Source: Woeseiaceae bacterium (lineage in GTDB: Bacteria > Pseudomonadota > Gammaproteobacteria > Steroidobacterales > Woeseiaceae). From it: DNA of 64,000 nucleotides. The notes under the pieces are model-generated. The model was not told the origin of the DNA. It saw nothing but the letters and a program-made list of their open reading frames with translations, and did no database searches. The translations under genes were made by a program, and so were the position numbers. Shown here in pieces: positions 1 to 10,181 of the stretch (position 1 is its first letter; each line of letters starts with the position of its first letter). The DNA is taken from NCBI GenBank assembly GCA_021773115.1, contig JAJFKS010000003.1, positions 124,001 to 188,000 of the forward strand, read 5' to 3'.

Positions 1-153
1 CCGGGGCTGGGTCGACTGACCGTGGATGCAATTCTACGAAGAGACTACCCGGTGATTCAGGGTGTCATTCTGGTGTTCTCGGCGACGTATGTCGTTGTGA
101 ATCTACTGGTCGATCTGAGTTATACCCTGTTCGACCCAAGGATCCGGCATTGA
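1..153 (+). CDS. Dipeptide/oligopeptide ABC transporter permease, DppB-type (C-terminal fragment)
   Basis: Open from the window edge to TGA at 151-153; about 50 codons are visible. The translated end carries a transmembrane stretch rich in Val/Leu/Tyr and finishes with LFDPRIRH, the typical DppB/OppB C-terminus (final helix followed by a 'DPR.R' tail). The stop overlaps the start of the second permease gene (TTGA), as expected for co-translated dppB-dppC. In this family the protein is one half of the membrane pore of a family 5 peptide importer. The start and most of the protein lie outside the window. Confidence 0.8.
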   Translation, partial: PGLGRLTVDAILRRDYPVIQGVILVFSATYVVVNLLVDLSYTLFDPRIRH

Positions 154-1013
154 GCGCGGCGGCAGTAAGCCTGTCGCCACGAGCGGGGCTCGTGCGTCTT
201 TGGCAGCGGCATCCCAACATTATCATCGGCGCGGCGATGGTCGGGTTCGCACTGTTCGTCGCGATAGCTGCACCCTGGCTGGCCGGTGCTGATCCGCAGA
301 CCATAGCGCCGTTCAATCGGCTCGAAGCACCCGGTGCTGACTTTTGGTTCGGTGGCGACCTCGTCGGACGTGATGTGTTTAGCCGCACGATTTACGGCGC
401 ACGCATATCGCTCGCAGTCGGTCTCGGGGTTGCAGTCGGCGGAATCACCCTGGGGCTGGTCGTCGGACTCATGAGTGGCTTTGTTCGCTGGGTTGATCAG
501 ATCCTGATGCGAATCATGGACGGATTAATGGCAATCCCGTCGATATTGCTGGCTGTCGCACTAATCTCCCTGACCGGCGCGAGCCTCAAAAATGTCATTA
601 TCGCAATATCGATTGCGGAGATTCCCCGCGTCGCCCGGCTCGTCCGCAGTGTCGTCCTGTCACTTAAAGAACGTCCTTACGTCGAGGCCGCCATAACATC
701 CGGAACACCGTTTATTCTCATATTGTGGCGGCATGTGCTGCCCAACACGCTTGCGCCACTGCTTATTCAGGGAACCTATATCTTCGCATCCGCGATTTTG
801 ACGGAGGCAATCTTAAGTTTCATCGGTGCCGGAACGCCGCCGTCGACGCCCAGTTGGGGCAATATTATCGCCGAAGGTCGTACCGTCTTTTCAATTGCGC
901 CGCACATCGTATTATTTCCAGGCCTCGCGCTGTCTTTCACGGTATTGGGTGTGAATCTGCTGGGTGACGGTCTGCGAGATATCTTTGACCCACGATATGT
1001 GAGCCGCAAATGA
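150..1013 (+). CDS. Peptide ABC transporter permease, DppC-type
   Basis: This 287-residue inner-membrane permease has an N-terminal transmembrane segment (about residues 23-45), the OppC/DppC N-terminal region and a BPD_transp_1 domain. The cytoplasmic EAA-like loop reads [21 protein letters not shown], which contacts the ATPases. It ends 'LRDIFDPR', as DppC proteins do. The start is TTG at 150, overlapping the dppB stop; translational coupling supports this weak start. Its own stop overlaps the next gene by 4 nt (ATGA). Known role of the family: second half of the channel for di/oligopeptides; nickel or other family 5 substrates cannot be excluded from sequence. Confidence 0.88.
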   Translation: MSAAAVSLSPRAGLVRLWQRHPNIIIGAAMVGFALFVAIAAPWLAGADPQTIAPFNRLEAPGADFWFGGDLVGRDVFSRTIYGARISLAVGLGVAVGGITLGLVVGLMSGFVRWVDQILMRIMDGLMAIPSILLAVALISLTGASLKNVIIAISIAEIPRVARLVRSVVLSLKERPYVEAAITSGTPFILILWRHVLPNTLAPLLIQGTYIFASAILTEAILSFIGAGTPPSTPSWGNIIAEGRTVFSIAPHIVLFPGLALSFTVLGVNLLGDGLRDIFDPRYVSRK

Positions 1014-2011
1014 GCACACCAGGAACATTGCTGGAGGTCGACAATCTCAGCGTTACGTTCACGACAGATCACGGCGTGGTGCCGGCACTGCGGGAATTCT
1101 CATATACGTTGAACGCCGGCGAGACGCTCGCGATTGTTGGCGAGTCCGGCTCCGGAAAGAGCGTCGGTGCTTTGGCCGTGATGCGCCTCATCCCTGACCC
1201 ACCCGGCCGTATCACCGGCGGCGAGGTTCACTTCGACGGCCGCAGCATCCTTGACCTGGAAGAAAGCGAGATGCAGGCAATTCGCGGCAATGACATTGCG
1301 ATGATCTTTCAGGAGCCAATGACCAGCCTGAACCCGGTTCTCACGGTTGCCGAACAAATTGTCGAAGCGGTGCAACTGCACCAGGGATTGCCCAGGAAGG
1401 AGGCGCGTGGACGAGCGCTGGAAATGCTGCAACTGGTCCAGATCTCCGAACCCGAACAGCGTCTTGACCAATACCCGTACGAATTGTCCGGGGGCATGTG
1501 TCAACGCGTAATGATTGCGATGGCGTTGGCGTGTACACCGTCGATTTTGATTGCCGACGAACCAACAACGGCGCTAGACGTGACCATTCAGGCGCAGATC
1601 CTGGACTTGATGCGAGACTTGAAGCATCGACTCGGTACTGCAATCCTGCTCATTACACATGATCTCGGTGTCGTCGCCGAGATGGCCGATCGCGTGTTGG
1701 TGGTCTACGCGGGCAGAAAAGTCGAAGAGGCGTCAGTGCGAGACCTGCTCGGTGCACCGCGGCACCCCTATACGCTCGGTCTGCTCGGTGCAATGCCACG
1801 TCTGGGTGAAGGTGGGCAGAATGGTCGCTTGACGGAAATTCCCGGGTCCGTGCCGTCAATGCTGGAGCCGATACCCGGCTGTGCTTTCGCGCCGCGTTGT
1901 CGCTTAGCGGTCGATCGATGCCACGTAGAATTGCCGCCACTGCTTGCCCACGGCGAATCGAAACATTTTTCTGCCTGCTGGCGCAGTGATGAAGTCGGGT
2001 CGCTCCGATGA
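1010..2011 (+). CDS. Peptide ABC transporter ATP-binding protein, DppD-type
   Basis: A 333-residue cytoplasmic ATPase. Walker A is GESGSGKS (about residues 43-50), the signature is LSGGMCQR (Cys where LSGGMRQR is usual), Walker B is [12 protein letters not shown], and the H-loop is [14 protein letters not shown]. The C-terminal oligo_HPY region has [15 protein letters not shown] with paired cysteines, which in DppD/OppD relatives can hold an iron-sulfur cluster. ATGA overlaps on both sides (1010-1013 and 2008-2011) place it in a tight dppBCDF operon. It energises import through the DppB/DppC pore. Confidence 0.9.
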   Translation: MSTPGTLLEVDNLSVTFTTDHGVVPALREFSYTLNAGETLAIVGESGSGKSVGALAVMRLIPDPPGRITGGEVHFDGRSILDLEESEMQAIRGNDIAMIFQEPMTSLNPVLTVAEQIVEAVQLHQGLPRKEARGRALEMLQLVQISEPEQRLDQYPYELSGGMCQRVMIAMALACTPSILIADEPTTALDVTIQAQILDLMRDLKHRLGTAILLITHDLGVVAEMADRVLVVYAGRKVEEASVRDLLGAPRHPYTLGLLGAMPRLGEGGQNGRLTEIPGSVPSMLEPIPGCAFAPRCRLAVDRCHVELPPLLAHGESKHFSACWRSDEVGSLR

Positions 2012-3006
2012 CAAATATCCTCCGTGTTGGTGATCTGGTGAAGCACTTCACAATTGGCGGGGGTGTCCTGGATCGAGTTTTTGGGAAGCCGGCTAAAGTC
2101 ATTCGTGCGGTCGACGGCGTGAGTTTCGATATTTCTGCTGGCGAGACGCTTGGACTGGTTGGAGAAAGTGGCTGCGGAAAGTCGACCGTAGGTCGATCAA
2201 TACTTCGGCTGCACGAGCCGACGGCGGGTAGCATAATGTTGGATGGCCGGGAAGTATCAAAGGCGTCGCAACACGCTTTGCGCCCGTTAAGACAGCATCT
2301 TCAGGTTGTATTTCAGGATCCGTTCGCGTCGCTCAATCCACGCCGCACTGTCGGCCAGTCGGTCGCAGAACCGATTGCCAATTTCGGGCTGGCTAAAGAC
2401 GCAGAGCTACGCGCGGAGGTCGAAAGTCTGTTCGTACGCGTTGGACTACGTGGCGATCAAATCGATCGTTACCCGCACGAGTTTTCGGGTGGGCAACGAC
2501 AGCGAATTGGCATCGCGCGTGCGCTCGGAACGAAGCCAAAATTAATCATTCTCGACGAGCCAGTATCAGCACTCGATGTCTCCGTCCAGGCGCAGGTCAT
2601 CAATCTGCTGGTCGATCTACAACAAGAGTTCGGTTTGGCGTACTTGTTTATCGCCCACGACCTTGCCGTGGTGCAACATATCTCCGCACGCGTCGCGGTG
2701 ATGTACCTCGGCAGGATTGTCGAAATCGCCGACAAAAAAAGTTTGTTTGAGAAACCTCATCACCCCTACACCAAGGCCCTGCTGTCGGCGGTGCCCAGCA
2801 TTGATCCAGACGCGGCGAGCAAACGCATCGTCTTGAGCGGAGATATTCCCAGCCCCGCAAACCCTCCGTCGGGATGCCGATTTCGTACGCGCTGCCCAAT
2901 CGCCCAGGCAATCTGCGCAGAGCAAGAGCCTCCGTTGCAATCACAGGCCGCAGGGCATGACGCCGCCTGTCACTTTGCTGGACCGGGCCCTTTGCTAGCG
3001 TCCTAG
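2008..3006 (+). CDS. Peptide ABC transporter ATP-binding protein, DppF-type
   Basis: A 332-residue second ATPase of the importer. Walker [10 protein letters not shown], signature FSGGQRQR, Walker [13 protein letters not shown] and H-loop AHDLAVVQH are all present. The C-terminal [15 protein letters not shown] again has the oligo_HPY cysteine pattern. The DppD and DppF products would pair as a heterodimer, as in other peptide importers. The stop (3004-3006) overlaps the stop of the convergent binding-protein gene by 4 nt, so the two transcripts run into one another. Confidence 0.9.
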   Translation: MTNILRVGDLVKHFTIGGGVLDRVFGKPAKVIRAVDGVSFDISAGETLGLVGESGCGKSTVGRSILRLHEPTAGSIMLDGREVSKASQHALRPLRQHLQVVFQDPFASLNPRRTVGQSVAEPIANFGLAKDAELRAEVESLFVRVGLRGDQIDRYPHEFSGGQRQRIGIARALGTKPKLIILDEPVSALDVSVQAQVINLLVDLQQEFGLAYLFIAHDLAVVQHISARVAVMYLGRIVEIADKKSLFEKPHHPYTKALLSAVPSIDPDAASKRIVLSGDIPSPANPPSGCRFRTRCPIAQAICAEQEPPLQSQAAGHDAACHFAGPGPLLAS

Positions 3007-4595
3007 ACCGGTCGGTACGGTCCTTTCTCGATGTTCCACATAGCCGTGCTGCCTGGCACGCTAAGAACACCCGATATACGAGGGCTGAATGCCACCGGTG
3101 CGAACCACTGCCCGATTGGAACATAGGGCACCAAATCGTAAGCACTGACCTGAATTTTGTCTGCCAACTCGCGCCGGGACCGATCGTCCGGTGCGAAGGG
3201 ATAGGCGTCGATCATTGCCTGATGTTCCGCGTCGCATGGCCAGCCGGGCCAGGCTAGATCGCAATTCGCTTGCATGGGCACGTTGCCGACCGGGTCTGAA
3301 ACATTGCCGCCAGGCCAGTAGGTCAAACCCAAATCCCAGCCGCCGTCTTGCGGCGCCGATCGATTGACTCGGCGCGATCCCATCGCCCCGAAATCCATCG
3401 CTTGCAAGTCGACGTTGACACCGATGGATTTCAAATCATCGGCCAGGACCAGGGTCGCCAGATTCATGAATTGTATGTCTGTGGGATGGAGAATCACTAA
3501 CGGGCGGCCGTCGTATCCGGATGCTTGCATCAAAGCCTTCGCTTTGTCCCGATTCTTGCCGATGCCATCGGGCACACCCGCCTGACTCTCCAGCGGTGAA
3601 CCGCAAACGAAAAACGCATTGCAGGCATTGCTAAGCTCGGGATCACCAAACATTGCCTGCAGATATCGCTCCTGATCAATGAGGTATAGCAATGCCTGTC
3701 GTGCGCGCCGGTCGTCGAACGGCGGATGCAGGTGATTCATCCGCAGCATTCCCTGAAAGCCCAGCGTATCTGAGCGTTGAATGACGACCCCGGCATCCCG
3801 TAGCAAGGGCAGGAATTCCGGCGATGGATTTTCGACAAAGTCGATCTCGCCGTTGGCAAGTGCCAGAACAGCGGATTGAGGATCGCGAATATTTATCCAC
3901 TCAACTGTGTCGACATACACTCTCTTGCCACCCGCCGTCGCGTTCGGTGGCTCGGCACGAGGAACGTAGGCCGGATTGCGACGATACACAACTTTCGCGC
4001 CCGGCACCCAGGCCGCCGTGTCAAATAGGTAGGGTCCGGAGCCCACACTTTCCTCGATAGACGTTGTGGGGCTCGTCATTGCAATTCGTTCCGGCATGAT
4101 TGCCGCAACGGGACCGCCGGTTTTGGACAAGGCATGCAGTAACAAGCCGTAGGGTTTGTTCAACTGCCAGATGAAACGGTCGTCACTGAGCGCCCGCAAA
4201 TCTTCCGTCACGGCAAATATCTGTCGGCCGTACGCGTCGCGCGCTCCCCAGCGTCGTAGTGATGCGATCACGTCCCGGGTGGTCACGGGTGCGCCATCGT
4301 GAAACACAAGCCCGCCGCGCAACTGAAATTCCCAGTCGAGCCGATTCTCGCTAACGGTCCAGCTATCAACCATTTGTGGCCGCGGTGTCCCATCCGCATC
4401 GCGACCGAACAGAAAGTCGTAAACCATCAAGGCGTGCCGCTGCACAATACCGATGGTTGTGACGACCGGGTCAAGCGTCTGCAGGTCTGCGTGCATCACT
4501 GCGCGCAGCACATTGCTGTTATCGGGCGGCGTGCAGCCGGTCAGCACAACACCTGTCAGCGATGCCGCGCCTGCCAGGAACCCTCGTCTGTTCAT
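3003..4595 (-). CDS. Extracellular solute-binding protein family 5 (Tat-exported lipoprotein)
   Basis: The 530-residue peptide-binding protein of the SBP_bac_5/DppA-OppA family. The N-terminus has a twin-arginine motif (NRRGFLAG) and a lipobox (VLTGC, Cys21), so it is probably exported folded by Tat and lipid-anchored. Family features include the early '[22 protein letters not shown]' type segment and '[18 protein letters not shown]' near the end. It would deliver ligand to the DppBCDF pore encoded convergently next door; the C-terminal '[13 protein letters not shown]' block is usual for the family. It follows the methyltransferase with a 4-nt overlap, so it belongs to the receptor-methyltransferase operon rather than the permease operon. 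Confidence 0.9.
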   Translation of the reverse strand: MNRRGFLAGAASLTGVVLTGCTPPDNSNVLRAVMHADLQTLDPVVTTIGIVQRHALMVYDFLFGRDADGTPRPQMVDSWTVSENRLDWEFQLRGGLVFHDGAPVTTRDVIASLRRWGARDAYGRQIFAVTEDLRALSDDRFIWQLNKPYGLLLHALSKTGGPVAAIMPERIAMTSPTTSIEESVGSGPYLFDTAAWVPGAKVVYRRNPAYVPRAEPPNATAGGKRVYVDTVEWINIRDPQSAVLALANGEIDFVENPSPEFLPLLRDAGVVIQRSDTLGFQGMLRMNHLHPPFDDRRARQALLYLIDQERYLQAMFGDPELSNACNAFFVCGSPLESQAGVPDGIGKNRDKAKALMQASGYDGRPLVILHPTDIQFMNLATLVLADDLKSIGVNVDLQAMDFGAMGSRRVNRSAPQDGGWDLGLTYWPGGNVSDPVGNVPMQANCDLAWPGWPCDAEHQAMIDAYPFAPDDRSRRELADKIQVSAYDLVPYVPIGQWFAPVAFSPRISGVLSVPGSTAMWNIEKGPYRPV

Positions 4596-5632
4596 GCCTG
4601 CATACCCTTCGCCTTCGCCGCCTTGGTGCCGGATAACCAGTGACCAACACAGTTAGCAGCCGTGCCGGTCGTTGCCTGTTCGAGTTCAAGCTGCGAGCCA
4701 CCCAGGGCCTTGATGTAGCTCGCGAACTCAGTAAGCGATGCAATGTCGAGCGCTGCATCCTGCATCGCATTGAGGCGCTTCGACTGCGCCAGTAACAAGA
4801 GTCGAATTTCCTCGGTCATCGATACCAGTGTTGCGATGGAGTGCGACCTGCGCATGCCCGGGAGTGTTCTTATCGCCGCAAATAGATTGTCCACCAGGCT
4901 GCGATCCTCATCGCCCGCGAAGCGATCTTCAAGATTGTCAAAAACCACCCTGGACGCAGCGATGGCCTCCTCGGCCTCAGCGATTTTGGTGCCGGTACGG
5001 ATCGTCTCAGCCTCGACTAAACGGTGCAATAAACTTTCGGTCGTGATAAACAGGTCACTCTTCAGTATATGCTCTGCCTGGCTTGCCTGCAGACAACAGC
5101 GTTGCTTCAGAACGCCGTCATCGGCATGCACAAGAAACCGGAAACAGCCACCGACCTTAAGCACACGAAGCGCCTCCGCGAGGCTGCTTTCGACGTTCGT
5201 ATATTCGATCGCGTATTGGCTGACAACGGCGTCAAATTTTCCGTCAGCAAACGGCAACGCCTGCATCGACGTGCGGCCGTGAAACACGACGCCTGCCAGC
5301 AGGTCTTTTGCCGACGAAACGAATTGGGCAGGCGCTATGTCGGCGAGATCAACGCCATGAATTGTAAACGGCGTCGCCCGGGTCCTCGAGACAGCCACGG
5401 CCTGGGTTGCCAGCCCGCCATTCCCAGTCCCCAGGTCCAGTACCTCGGCGCCGTCGGGCAGTGCATCGAAAAAGGCTCGCCAGGTTGTATGCAGGTTTTG
5501 ATCGCCAACGGCGGAGTCTTCCGGCAAACAGGCCTGCAACTGATCTGAATGCCAGAACACGCTCCATTCCCAAAGCGCATCACCCCGTTGCGGTATTGCG
5601 GCCTCTGGTCTCCCGTCGCGCTTATCTGACAT
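4592..5632 (-). CDS. SAM-dependent class I methyltransferase
   Basis: About 346 residues from ATG at 5632; an in-frame TTG at 5686 would add 18 residues, and neither start has a strong ribosome binding site. Motif I is VLDLGTGNGG, followed by an acidic residue after strand 2 (HGVDLAD) and the later 'FDAVVSQYAIEYTN' and 'ALRVLKVGG' blocks of Methyltransf_11/25 proteins. The C-terminal half (after about residue 190) is a long helical region without a recognised domain. It sits between a TonB receptor and the peptide-binding protein and overlaps the latter by 4 nt. Its substrate is unknown; a role in modifying or sensing the imported compound is only inference. Confidence 0.75.
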   Translation of the reverse strand: MSDKRDGRPEAAIPQRGDALWEWSVFWHSDQLQACLPEDSAVGDQNLHTTWRAFFDALPDGAEVLDLGTGNGGLATQAVAVSRTRATPFTIHGVDLADIAPAQFVSSAKDLLAGVVFHGRTSMQALPFADGKFDAVVSQYAIEYTNVESSLAEALRVLKVGGCFRFLVHADDGVLKQRCCLQASQAEHILKSDLFITTESLLHRLVEAETIRTGTKIAEAEEAIAASRVVFDNLEDRFAGDEDRSLVDNLFAAIRTLPGMRRSHSIATLVSMTEEIRLLLLAQSKRLNAMQDAALDIASLTEFASYIKALGGSQLELEQATTGTAANCVGHWLSGTKAAKAKGMQA

Positions 5633-5692
5633 ACGACGATCGCGCAAGCAGAATAGCGGAAGGCCAGAATGGCCGTCCGCTATCAAGCGACA

Positions 5693-8608
5693 TCAGAATT
5701 TGTAAGAACCGCCGACAAAAAATTCTGTTCCGGTCGGACTGAACGTATCCGGGCTGGTGTTCGCACGTACCTGCCGACGGCCGAGCAACGGAGGATCTTC
5801 ATCCAGGGCATTGATAATGCCACCCCAGATATCGAACGCTTCGCTAACGGCATATCCGAACGACAAATCGACGTAGCCATCGCCGCCGATATCAAGTGCG
5901 GCGACACTATCGGGCGTGCGTTGTCCGAAGACCACTTCATCGAGTCTCGTTTCTTCTGCCCAGCGGTAACGCAGGCCGAGCCTGAGGTCTCCCGAGGTCC
6001 AGTTGATCGTCGTGTTTGTCTTGGTCTCGGATTTGGGCTCCCCGCAGGTTCGGCCATAGGCACCGGCACACTGATTGACTGTATCGAGGCCGGCGATGGG
6101 CACGAGATCCAGCTCATCCAGGAAGGTTGCGTTGAAAGCAACACTGAGTTCACTGCCGCCGCCAATACCGAAATCAAGATCCCAAGCATACGATACTTGC
6201 AAATCAACTCCGGAGGTATCCAGTGATCCAACGTTCGCGTTGAATACGCCGACCGGGTTTTGCGTATCGATAACGCCGGTAGAGCTATTGCGACCCGAGG
6301 CCCGACAAGCTGCGCTGTTGAGGTCCTGAATTTGCTTGTAGCACAGGTCGAGTACGTTATTTACCGAGCCGCCGGAAACGTCAATTGCATCGTCGATGCT
6401 GATGTCGAAGTAATCGATGGATACGCGCAGGTTCGGCAGTGCTTCGGGCGTGATGATCGCGCTGAGCGTGAAGGTATCCGATTCTTCTTCATTCAAATCC
6501 GGGTTGCCGCCGAAAAGACCCGGTATCTGGGCATTTGGCTGAATACTCGCATCACCGACCAATGCGCTGGGGACACCTTTGGCCTCGCATAAGGCGCGAA
6601 CGGTCGTATCTGTCGCTGCACCTGGCAACGCACAGGGATCAACCGCACCCACTGGGAACAGTCGCTGACCACCGAACGCCTCGCCGACGCTGGGCGCCCG
6701 GATTGCTCTCTGGAATTGTGAGCCGAATGCCAGGCTATCGTTCACCTGCCAGTCAAGACCGAACAAAAACGTGTTGACGCCGCCGGTTTGAGCAAGATCG
6801 TAATCCGAGTAGCGATAAGCACCGGTCGCATTTAGCGCTTTGATGCCTGTCTTCTCCGCCAGCAGCGGTACGCTGAATTCCGCGAATAACTCCCAAACGT
6901 CAATCTCACCTTTGGCGGGCGTTATGGAATTGAATCCCGCCACGTCTCCTGTCAGCAAAGACTCGTCCGGATCGAAATCAACGGAACTGGAACGCCACTC
7001 GGTACCGATAAGGGCGGCAACCGGCCCGGCCGATAGGTCGAACAGATCCCGGTTGAGTGTTGCACCAAATACGCTGAGCTCTGTTGCCTCCGTATTGGTT
7101 GTCGCAATGTCCAGAAACTCAACGCCTTCCGGTGAAATATTCTGCCCGAACGGATTGAGAATGGGATCACCGCCCGGCCCGGAGCCGGACAGGATGCCGT
7201 CAGCGAACGCCGACCGCGATGCGTTGCCAATCTGGATCTGAGTGTTGTCCGATCGCGTGTACGAATAATAAGCGTTGTAATCGGTATCGTTGAAGCTACC
7301 CTCGATGCCAAACAGCGCTCGGAACGCATTACGCGTGTCCTGGTTTCGACGTGGACCGAGTTCAACCAGTCGACGATTGATAGTGAGGTTTACGATGCCG
7401 TCGTTCGCAGCCCCTCCGGTTCCGTTCTCGTCGAGCAATTGAAAGACGTCGCTCAGTTCCTGGGTGATAAATGGATTATCGACTTCGACCGGGAAGCTCT
7501 GGTTGATAAAACTCGATGCGAAGCCTGTCGTCGTTTCATTATGCGAAAATGACCCTTCAAAATAGACACTTGCCTGGTCGCCGACATCGTAATCCATGAG
7601 CGTGGTGATCGCGTACCGCTCTTGAGGAACACGCAGGAAATTATCGAGCGAGTAGTTAAACGTGTCACCAGGGCCGGCGGCACTGGATCCGACGTACGGT
7701 CGCTGGCTTAAGCCAGCGTCATCGGTTGTGAAGCCATTATTGCTTATCCCGGTCAAACCCGCTGCAGCCAGAGCCGCATCCAGTCCCGGGATGGCAGCAA
7801 TGTCAGCCGCGCTGGACGGTATGCCCTGAAAGCGGCCGTTCGGAATAAAACTGCTGCCGCTTTCAAGAAGCGTCACGACACCGTTACTGGTGATGTCAGC
7901 CAGAACGTTTCCTGAAAAACTGCGATCGGTCGTCATAATGGCGTCGCGATCGAGAAAATTGAAAACGACGACGGCGTTTCCCTTGTCATCGGCAAAGTTG
8001 CCGCCGATTGTCAATGAAATGTCGGTTGTATTGCCGTCACCCTCAGAAGTCTGGTTGAATTGCGAGCGCAGCTCGACACCCTCGAAATCATCCTTCAGGA
8101 TGAAGTTCACGACGCCACCGATCGCGTCAGAACCATAGACGGCCGATGCACCACCGGTCACAACTTCCACGCGCTCGATGAGGGAGGCTGGAATGTTGTT
8201 GATATCCGTTCTCTGACTGGAATCGAAAAACGTGTAGCGTCGCCCGTTGACCAATACAAGGCTCCGCTGACCGCCAAGTCCCCGAAGGTTCAACGTCGCC
8301 GCGCCGGTAGCGGTCGGATCCGCCGTCGAGTTGGTCGAAGCGGTCCGCTCCGGCACAAACTGCGGCATGTTGTTGAGAATTTCTTCGACGTTTGTGTAGC
8401 CGGAGAGCTTGATGTCGTCGGCGGTAACGGTGTCAATCGGAATCGACGGTGCCTGCCGCCCTGTTCGGATACGGGAACCTGTGATGACAATTTCTTCAAT
8501 GGCATCCCCTGTGTCCTGAGCAAAGGAGCTGCCCGGCGCCATACAAGCCAGTCCAACAGCAATTGAGACCGCTGAGGAAAATGGTTTGATTCTATATTCG
8601 GATGTCAT
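5693..8608 (-). CDS. TonB-dependent outer-membrane receptor
   Basis: About 971 residues from ATG at 8608, a start backed by a GAGGG ribosome binding site 7 nt upstream; the frame stays open further upstream to 8770 but those codons lack receptor features. Signal peptide ends at SSFAQ. A TonB-box-like EEIVITGSRI is followed by the plug domain (LSGYTNVEEILNNMPQFVPE, then LNLRGLGGQRSLVLVNGRR and VTGGASAVYGSDAIGGVVNF) and a long beta-barrel ending in aromatic FFVGGSYKF. This type with 'ITGSRI' is common in Xanthomonas-, Caulobacter- and Alteromonas-like genomes for peptides, glycans or siderophores. Its operon partners suggest a peptide-like ligand. Confidence 0.9.
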   Translation of the reverse strand: MTSEYRIKPFSSAVSIAVGLACMAPGSSFAQDTGDAIEEIVITGSRIRTGRQAPSIPIDTVTADDIKLSGYTNVEEILNNMPQFVPERTASTNSTADPTATGAATLNLRGLGGQRSLVLVNGRRYTFFDSSQRTDINNIPASLIERVEVVTGGASAVYGSDAIGGVVNFILKDDFEGVELRSQFNQTSEGDGNTTDISLTIGGNFADDKGNAVVVFNFLDRDAIMTTDRSFSGNVLADITSNGVVTLLESGSSFIPNGRFQGIPSSAADIAAIPGLDAALAAAGLTGISNNGFTTDDAGLSQRPYVGSSAAGPGDTFNYSLDNFLRVPQERYAITTLMDYDVGDQASVYFEGSFSHNETTTGFASSFINQSFPVEVDNPFITQELSDVFQLLDENGTGGAANDGIVNLTINRRLVELGPRRNQDTRNAFRALFGIEGSFNDTDYNAYYSYTRSDNTQIQIGNASRSAFADGILSGSGPGGDPILNPFGQNISPEGVEFLDIATTNTEATELSVFGATLNRDLFDLSAGPVAALIGTEWRSSSVDFDPDESLLTGDVAGFNSITPAKGEIDVWELFAEFSVPLLAEKTGIKALNATGAYRYSDYDLAQTGGVNTFLFGLDWQVNDSLAFGSQFQRAIRAPSVGEAFGGQRLFPVGAVDPCALPGAATDTTVRALCEAKGVPSALVGDASIQPNAQIPGLFGGNPDLNEEESDTFTLSAIITPEALPNLRVSIDYFDISIDDAIDVSGGSVNNVLDLCYKQIQDLNSAACRASGRNSSTGVIDTQNPVGVFNANVGSLDTSGVDLQVSYAWDLDFGIGGGSELSVAFNATFLDELDLVPIAGLDTVNQCAGAYGRTCGEPKSETKTNTTINWTSGDLRLGLRYRWAEETRLDEVVFGQRTPDSVAALDIGGDGYVDLSFGYAVSEAFDIWGGIINALDEDPPLLGRRQVRANTSPDTFSPTGTEFFVGGSYKF

Positions 8609-8780
8609 GCTGGATCCCTCGCATATTGAAATTAGTTTCAGTCGTTTCGATTTCGCACTGTTAGAAATAGACACAAAAAAATAATGTCCGTTCATTATCA
8701 ACGATAGCCGCTCGCCAGCACGTGGAAACCACCCTAACGGGTAGTGCTCGACCTGATCGCATCGCGTCACAATAACGCGG

Positions 8781-9413
8781 ATGAAAGACCTAGCGCTTCA
8801 CATGTGGGCAACACCCAACTCTCGCCGGGTATCAATTCTGTTTGAAGAACTCGGGCTCGACTTCGATGTTCGACCGGTCAATATTCGCGCTGGCCAGCAG
8901 TTCGACCCTGCCGTATTGGCCTTAAACCCGTTTGGCAAAGTACCGATCGCCGTCTGGCAGGACGGGACGAAGCAGCGTGTATTGTCCGAATCGGGTGCCA
9001 TTCTCCTGCATTTTGCCGAGTCCGATTGTCGCTTCCTGCCCGCAACGGGGGCCGATAGAGACAAGACACTCATGTGGTTGATGATCGTGCTTACCGCACT
9101 CGGCCCACACAGCTCGCAAGCCCATCACTGGAGTGAGCTGACGACAGAACCCTCGGAGCCTGCTCTGGCTCACCATCGCGAGTTGGTGAAGCGAGTCTAT
9201 CGTTTGTTAAACGATCAGCTCAAAGACCGCGCGTATCTCGCTGCCGACTATTCAATTGCCGATATTGCTGCGTACCCCTGGATTGACTTAAGTCATTGGA
9301 CAACGCTCGATATCAAGGATTATCCGAACCTGGATGCCTGGCGTCAGAATATTAGCGCACGTCCTGCGGTGGTTCGCGGTATGGCGCTTCCCGTCGGCGC
9401 GACTTTGGATTAG
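8781..9413 (+). CDS. Glutathione S-transferase family protein
   Basis: A 210-residue two-domain protein. The N-terminal thioredoxin-like domain (about 1-80) has the YfcG/nu-class pattern WATPNSRRVSI, in which Asn/Ser replaces the classic catalytic Tyr, and the glutathione-contacting 'NPFGKVPIAV' and 'ESGAILLHFAE' segments. The C-terminal helical domain contains 'ADYSIADIAAYPWI', the N-capping box of GSTs. It is divergent from the TonB receptor with about 170 bp between starts. Relatives conjugate or reduce with glutathione or act as disulfide reductases; no specific substrate can be assigned. Confidence 0.87.
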   Translation: MKDLALHMWATPNSRRVSILFEELGLDFDVRPVNIRAGQQFDPAVLALNPFGKVPIAVWQDGTKQRVLSESGAILLHFAESDCRFLPATGADRDKTLMWLMIVLTALGPHSSQAHHWSELTTEPSEPALAHHRELVKRVYRLLNDQLKDRAYLAADYSIADIAAYPWIDLSHWTTLDIKDYPNLDAWRQNISARPAVVRGMALPVGATLD

Positions 9414-9440
9414 CGTCCATTTGGCAAGTTACAGTCGGAC

Positions 9441-9725
9441 CTAATGTCCGATCGGCCCATCACTAAAGAGATAGTCCTTTAACTCTTTATCCAGAACCGG
9501 ATCTCGTCGTCGAATCCACTCCAGCACCATCGCCGCATGCTCTTTTTCTTCGTCCCGGTTGTGCGCGAGGATTTTCTTCAGTTCCTCGTCTTTACAGGCG
9601 TCGACTCGTTGGTTGTACCAGTCCACCGCCTCGAATTCTTCCATCAGCGATGTAATCGCGCGATGCATGTCCCGGGTTTCATCCGATAAATCGACAATTT
9701 CTTCGTGGTAGCCTTCATTCGCCAT
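9441..9725 (-). CDS. EncFtn-type ferritin-like protein (no visible cargo-loading tail)
   Basis: A 94-residue two-helix protein strongly resembling encapsulated ferritin (EncFtn, such as Rhodospirillum rubrum Rru_A0973). Shared blocks are MEEFEAVDWYNQRVDA and LAHNRDEEKEHAAMVLEW. By that alignment the ferroxidase residues are Glu30, Glu60 and His63, and the entry-site residues Glu29, Glu32 and Trp36 are also kept. In that family, dimers bind and oxidise Fe(II) and form decamers inside an encapsulin shell. Here the protein stops at LFSDGPIGH, without the C-terminal targeting peptide, and no encapsulin gene adjoins it. Start ATG at 9725 has a GGAG site. It lies 21 nt after a membrane protein gene. 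Confidence 0.82.
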   Translation of the reverse strand: MANEGYHEEIVDLSDETRDMHRAITSLMEEFEAVDWYNQRVDACKDEELKKILAHNRDEEKEHAAMVLEWIRRRDPVLDKELKDYLFSDGPIGH

Positions 9726-9746
9726 GCTGTGCTTCTCCTGTTTGCG

Positions 9747-10181
9747 TTAATCCGGGACAATCGCCGCCGAAAACCGTTCGACGCCACCATAAACGACGCG
9801 ACACAGTTGTCCAACGCTGGCCGCCTCAAGGGATGTCTTTATGTGTTCGTCGCCGAGGATGATTCGACCCGCCTTCTTGCTCATGCCCTCAAGGACCAGG
9901 GTGTCGTCGAGAAATACTTGCACGCGCTGTCCGGCTCCAAGGCTTGCGTGACGCAGTATGAATTTCGCTTTGAACGAATCCTCGGTTTCCTGTTTTTCAA
10001 TTCGCGACAATTCAATATCAAACTCGGCAAATTCGCGACCGCCGTCATCATGAAATTTCGCCTCGTATTCCCGGCGCTTGATGATGCGCCTGCCGAATAA
10101 CACTGCGAGAACAAACAACAGACCAATCAGCCCGAAAAAGCCGAACACCAGGTACTTGAGAACTGAAAAAATTGCGTCCAT
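9747..10181 (-). CDS. Hypothetical single-pass membrane protein
   Basis: About 144 residues from ATG at 10181 (an in-frame upstream start at 10235 would add 18 residues without membrane or signal features). Residues 4-31 form one hydrophobic helix rich in Phe/Gly/Leu, followed by basic RRIIKRREYE, so the remainder is probably cytoplasmic. The soluble part repeats a beta-strand pattern (L.AGQRVQVFLDDTLVLEG and later V.QLCRVVYGG) but I do not recognise the family. It is 21 nt upstream of, and probably co-transcribed with, the EncFtn-type ferritin gene, which makes a link to iron storage worth considering. Confidence 0.55.
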   Translation of the reverse strand: MDAIFSVLKYLVFGFFGLIGLLFVLAVLFGRRIIKRREYEAKFHDDGGREFAEFDIELSRIEKQETEDSFKAKFILRHASLGAGQRVQVFLDDTLVLEGMSKKAGRIILGDEHIKTSLEAASVGQLCRVVYGGVERFSAAIVPD

